Assembly (NCBI RefSeq): GCF_000005505.3
Contig: NC_016131.3
Span: forward strand, 21,659,501 to 21,723,500
DNA: 64,000 nt
Source: Brachypodium distachyon
Taxonomy: Eukaryota; Streptophyta; Magnoliopsida; Poales; Poaceae
Direction: 5' to 3'
Shown here: one piece after another, positions 53,700-64,000 of the stretch
How the letters are laid out: each line of letters starts with the position of its first letter
Numbering within the stretch: position 1 is the stretch's first letter
Notes under the pieces: generated by a model
What the model was told of the DNA's origin: nothing
Databases searched by the model: none
What the model saw: the letters and a program-made list of their open reading frames with translations, nothing else
Made by a program: the position numbers and the translations under genes

Positions 53700-55240
53700 A
53701 CTACTTTCACCAGCTAAAAAAACAAAACAAATTAAGCGTCACTTTCGAGCTATACACGAAGAGCTCTCGCGTCGCTCCTCCACAGGGGCGGCACGGGAGG
53801 CGACTCCCGGCCGGGCCAGCAAAAACCCCTTCACCCAGATCTCTTCCCTCGTCGCTGCCGTAGAAGACTGACGGGAAAAATCCCGTGCAGTCCTCGAGGA
53901 GGGTGGCGGCGAGGTCGTTCGCTGCTGGTTTGCGGCGGCTCGGCGGCTGGTGCGTGTCGGGTGCAGGCGGGCTGGATCTGCGTCTTCTCCGGTGGGGGCG
54001 GCGCTGGCGTGGGCGGTTGCTGCGGCCCGCGTGGTGGCCGGATCTGGGCCGGCGCCTGGATCCGTGCGTCGGTGGCCGGATCTGGGACGGCTCGCCTGGA
54101 TCCGTGCGTCGGTGGCCGGATCTGGGACGGCTCACCTGGATCCGTGCGTCGGTGGCTGGATCTGGGACGGCTCCCCCCCAATCTGCGTGGTGCGCGCGGC
54201 GGCGCCGGTCCGGCAGGCGGGGAGGTGTGCTCCTGCGGGATGCGGGTGAGGGCTGAGGTCGTCGGCCCGTGGATGCTGAGCCGTCGAGGTGGCTTGCTGC
54301 TGCCGTCGAGGTGGGGCGGTCCTATCTGGGATCTGCTTGGGCTTGGAGGGCCGCTCGTCGGTGCTGCCGTGCAAGGGGTGGCGGATCTGGCCACTGCTGG
54401 GGCTGCGGGGGATGGAGGTGCGGCAGTTCCGGCTGGCTGCGGATGATGGCGCCAGATTCGAGTCTTGAGGCGGCAGATCCAGGTCGTGAAGCGCAGATCC
54501 GGTGCGTTGGGACGGTTGTGGCGCCCTGGCCGGTGTAGGTTTGGTCCGTGTGGGTGGCCTCTGGTCAGTCCTTCGGTCGTTCGGCTCGCCGCGAAGCCGG
54601 TTGGGTGTGTGGGGCTGTGGGTGAAAATCCTGCACGGACTTTGTTGTCGGTGCCGGCGACGGTGGCGTTCTTGGATGTCGCTCTCTTCTTGAAGGCGTCA
54701 TTGTGTAGTCCCGCTACATTCCACCATTTGCAGACGAGCTTCCTCCGAGCGAAAGCTCAGATGTGTTTTTCGTATCGGGTAACGGTGGCGTCTATGGACG
54801 TCGTGTCCTCCTTAGAGGCGTTGCCTTTGGAGCCCTCGTTTGGCGGCGGAGGTTGCTTGTTGCGGTGAGCCTTGCCGGGGACTTGGACAGGGGTGGCGAC
54901 TACTTGGTGCGCAGACTTGCCGATGCGCTAGTTGCCCTTGTCGGGGCAGCCTCTTTTTTGCTCCGATCGTCGAAGAAGCCTAGCTTTGCCTACCTTTTCT
55001 GGCGCAAGGAGCTGCTCCCTGTTCGGCGTCGTTGGAGCAGGATGGGTGTTCGTCTGAGCGGTTGCAGCTTGTTGTTTCGGTTTTGTCATGCGTATGTTCG
55101 TAGTTAGGATTTTTCGTACGGCTTTTCTTGAATAAGATGTGCATTGTATCGGTTTTTAGGCCTTGTTTTCCTTATAAACGAGGCCAAGTCTTTCTTCTAA
55201 TCGAATCACGGAGATCGACCGTTGCGTCCTAAAAAAAAAA
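53700..55240 (+). mobile_element. non-LTR retroposon with poly(A) tail
   Basis: A 1541-bp insertion bounded by 11-bp direct repeats and ending in A10 (55231-55240), the hallmark of LINE-mediated retroposition. The first ~1 kb is very GC-rich. The last part is the AT-rich 'gaataagatgtgcattgtat ... cgaggccaagtctttcttc' type seen at 3' ends of grass LINE-like elements. Long frames on both strands are compositional, with no RT or endonuclease motif, so it is non-autonomous. After removal, PMD exon 4 would read straight into a donor (cagtg|gtaaac), so the insertion hit the exon 4/intron 4 boundary. Confidence 0.8.
54055..54174 (+). repeat. 40-bp tandem repeat, three copies
   Basis: Three copies at 40-bp spacing starting at 54055, 54095 and 54135. 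Each contains 'ctggatccgtgcgtcggtgg' followed by 'ggatctgggacggctc'. They are internal to the poly(A) retroposon. Confidence 0.92.
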
Positions 55241-55277
55241 TACTAACAGTGGTAAACTCTCGTTCATAAAGATAATA

Positions 55278-55524
55278 CTTCCTCCGCTCTTAAATATAAG
55301 ATGTTCTAGGTTTGCCGTAAGTCAAACTTTTTAAAGTTTGATCAAGTTTATAAAAAATCTACCGACATCTCTAACAATAAATTATTTTTATAAATCCGTC
55401 ATGGTATATATCTCTATTTTGTTGATATTTTAGATATTAGTACATTTTTGTATAAACTTGGTCACACTTGAAAACTGTGACTTAGGACAAAGCTAGAATA
55501 TCTTATATTTAGAAACGGAGCTGG
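55278..55524. mobile_element. Stowaway-type MITE (247 bp)
   Basis: Flanked by TA (55276-55277, 55525-55526). Terminal repeats cttcctccgctcttaaatataag / ...cttatatttagaaacggagctgg. It lies in intron 4 of the PMD pseudogene. Confidence 0.88.
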
Positions 55525-56304
55525 TAATAAATATGAGGGTATGCTTTGTTGTTAACTCAAGTGCCCTTGCCCTTTACACTATGGTTGTAGGTGGAGAACA
55601 TCAAGAAGTAGCTCCCAACCATCTCACGGTTTCTAGAGCAATGTTCACTCCCAGTTGAGTTGGCCAGGTCTCTTGCTCGGATCCATGAACTCGTCGAGGC
55701 TTCTCACTCGAAGGAAGGCAATGACAGCGCTGTCGATGCTCAGAGCGAAGGGACATCACAGCCTCAGCTGACAGTTCCACACCCTCCTGCCATACCAGTG
55801 TCCAAACAAGCGACGATGATGATGACCACTGGCGTGCGACATTGCCCTGAGATCGCAGAACTTACGGAGCATGAACCAGTACAGCATGGTAGCGGTCCTG
55901 TGCCGGAATGTGGTGGCGCGCCAAGGAAGGGAAGGGTCGAGGACAGCGAGGTGGAGAACGTCTCTGGCACGGAGGAGGAGGAGGAGGCAGGGGAAGGGAG
56001 CAAGGACGGTGAGCCAGAGGCCACAAGGAAGCGACCGCGACGGTGCACGGGAGGCAGCCGCGGGCTCCAGAGGAGCAGCAGGCGCTGCGTGCAGGCCAAG
56101 AGGTTCAGGAACCGGGGAGGGAAGGGGTCTGAGGCCTCTGACCGCATCGTGCAGCGATGCATCCCCATTGATGCCTCTACCATTTCATTTTTGGATGTGA
56201 CGCAAATGGCATTGTATATGACTCCATTCGACATTCGTCTGCTCAATTGTTGTGATTCTTACTGCATGTCAATTTATGCGTACCTGGGACATCTGTTCTC
56301 TTAA

Positions 56305-57394
56305 GCTAATTGCAAAAACTAGCAAGGTTTGCATCCGTGTTACCGTTTCACGTGTTTGTTGATTGGTTTACTGGGGAGAGCAGCCATGGTAGTAGCTGGG
56401 CAACGAAACATTCATGCCAACCTCTTTGGTCGGCCAAATGGAGTGAATAGAGATTTATAACTTTCGAGTTGTCCTCCGTGGGGATGGGAGCATCGGGAGA
56501 CAGAAGCATATGTGTAGTTTGAAATTTTATTATCCGCGTGAATAAAAAGTACCAGTGGTCAATGAATTTGACAATGTGCACTTTGGTCACTTATTTAAAA
56601 AAATGTTGTAACTGGTCACGAACTTGGCAAGCTGTGAACCAAAGTGCACATTTTCATGCTTGAGAGTGTAAACTTGGCCTTTTTAGTTTGCAAAATGTGC
56701 CAATGCTATGAATATGTCTTCTTCTACTTTTGATTTCTTTAAACATTATGGTTCAACCTACATCATCCTAAATGCATTACACTTTTTGTATTGGTTCGCG
56801 TCTTGGTCTTCTCGTGAAAAAGCTTTCTCACCTTCTCGTCCTTGACATACCTACACGTCTCATCTCTTCTTTCTCCTCGCCATTTGCACATTCATTCGTT
56901 TCTCTTGTTTTGTCACCAGATCAACCGCCCCTCCTCACCATTGGCGGTCGATAGGTCACTCTAAGCTCGGGGACGCGGATCTCGCCGTAGCTTCAGCTCT
57001 CCTGTGTTTGATTTTTCTTTTTTCCTTTTTCTAATCTCCTTCCTGCCTGCAGCAGACCCCACATGGCATTCGGCCATCCTCGACTCGCTGAGCTCCCTTT
57101 CCCTGGCTCCCCTGTCCCACCTTCCAGCCCTCCCACGAGACCCCACCACCTTGGCCACTCCAACTCGCCCAGGCTCCAGATGAACAAACCAAACACCTGC
57201 AACAAATCTCGGGACATGTAAAAATGGGCGACGCCCGAAGCTGCAAGGCGCCGCCGAGGAGAGCGTAGCCGGACACGAACGCGTTCCGAACCCGAACCCT
57301 AGTTCCGGAGGAGGAGAAGGAGGACGAATCCTGCGATCCCCTCCCTCCAAAACCCTAGCCCCGGCGGCGGCGAGATCTCAGGTGGCGGGGGACG
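56305..57394 (+). promoter_or_regulatory. spacer and promoter/leader of the MAP4K gene
   Basis: AT-rich to about 56.8 kb, then increasingly C/T-rich and finally GC-rich just before the kinase start codon (for example ccctagccccggcggcggcgag). It probably holds the PMD pseudogene 3' end and the kinase promoter and leader. The minus-strand frames here are compositional. Confidence 0.4.
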
Positions 57395-63674
<6,280 letters not shown>

Positions 63675-64000
63675 GTAAAATTCTTATTATGTGGTCTGCC
63701 TTTGCGAGGAAGCACTTGCTCTTCAGTTCAATAGAGAAGTTCTAGATTCACTTGCTTTGTTCTCTTGAACGTATGCAGTGCCACTCTTCTCTTTATAATT
63801 TCCTGTTATCCTCTGAGACATTACTAGTTTTGTAGTACTGGTTTGGTTTGGGAATCCCAGCTGTAACTAAGATTTTTATATTTGATGAAGGGCTCCAGTT
63901 TAGACAGATATGATCATAATATTAATGTAATTAGAGAAGAGGGAATGAAATATATCTGAGGATATTTTATGAAGTGGGGACCACACAGAGGTTTTGTTGA

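Larger units (their letters stand above)
43909..56304 (+). pseudogene. second PMD (MAIN-like) gene, disrupted by insertions
   Basis: Paralogue of the gene at 18.5-20.7 kb with the same exon plan. Exon 1 is 43909-43953 and exon 2 is 44023-44714 (EMAPSLRDTAYILGVPVIG, YLPLLSDFEKVQEYAWGAAS). Exon 3 is 53079-53239 (WIYEYIPAM; 161 nt against 162 in the paralogue). Exon 4 is 53327-53699 and exon 5 runs from 55591 to a stop at 56304. Intron 2 is expanded to about 8.4 kb by a foldback MITE and a Copia element. A retroposon sits exactly at the exon 4 donor. Coding damage: 1-nt frameshifts near 44250-44256, within exon 3, and at about 53435 in exon 4, plus a TAG at 55609-55611 in exon 5. The last exon encodes an E/G/R-rich tail like that of the paralogue. 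The protein can no longer be made in full. Confidence 0.88.

Noticed and set aside
53707..54701. Long frames on both strands at 53.7-54.7 kb
   Set aside because: They lie inside a GC-rich non-autonomous retroposon with a 40-bp tandem repeat, and show no RT, endonuclease or other domain.

Overview
This is nuclear DNA of a grass, most likely a pooid (wheat/barley/Brachypodium/oat type). The evidence is GT-AG intron-rich genes with plant orthologues, many TA-flanked Stowaway MITEs of the 'CTCCCTCCG' type, a Tourist-type MITE, a Copia element whose LTR begins TGTTGGAATTTATG, and GC-rich leaders. The species cannot be fixed by eye.

Layout. 1-6.9 kb: non-coding, with a possible leftward first exon near 3 kb, a MITE, and a 0.9-kb minisatellite of about forty 22-bp units. 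6.96-14.3 kb: a complete 15-exon gene for the spliceosomal DEAH helicase PRP16 (1258 aa, all splice phases agree). 15.3 kb: an intact tRNA-His(GUG) gene on the minus strand. 15.4-20.7 kb: an intact plant mobile domain (PMD, MAIN-like) gene with a repeat-rich leader. 22-23.6 kb: GC-rich weak or broken reading frames. 27.7-37.4 kb: two convergent, decayed genes, a Ulp1-type (C48) cysteine protease pseudogene (+) and a FAR1/MULE transposase pseudogene (-). Introns and flanks of both are filled with a 22-23-bp CCTGGCAA minisatellite. I interpret this as one old Mutator-like element (MULE) carrying a Ulp1-like gene. 40 kb: a small secreted 8-cysteine defensin-like gene. 43.9-56.3 kb: a second PMD gene, now a pseudogene with frameshifts and a stop, opened up by a foldback MITE, a 6.56-kb Copia retrotransposon with ATTTA target duplications, and a 1.5-kb poly(A) retroposon sitting on an exon/intron junction. 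57.4 kb to the end: the 5' part of a STE20/GCK-type MAP4K kinase gene, with a truncated antisense LINE and a MITE in its introns.

How it fits together. Three genes look functional and conserved (PRP16, MAP4K, tRNA-His). One defensin-like gene and one PMD gene look intact. Much of the rest is mobile-element sequence or its debris. The most unusual signal is the shared 22-bp motif family (CCTGGCAA, 11 variable bases, TAA). It appears as its reverse complement in the array upstream of PRP16 and as the direct strand in introns of the convergent Ulp1/FAR1 pair 23-33 kb away.
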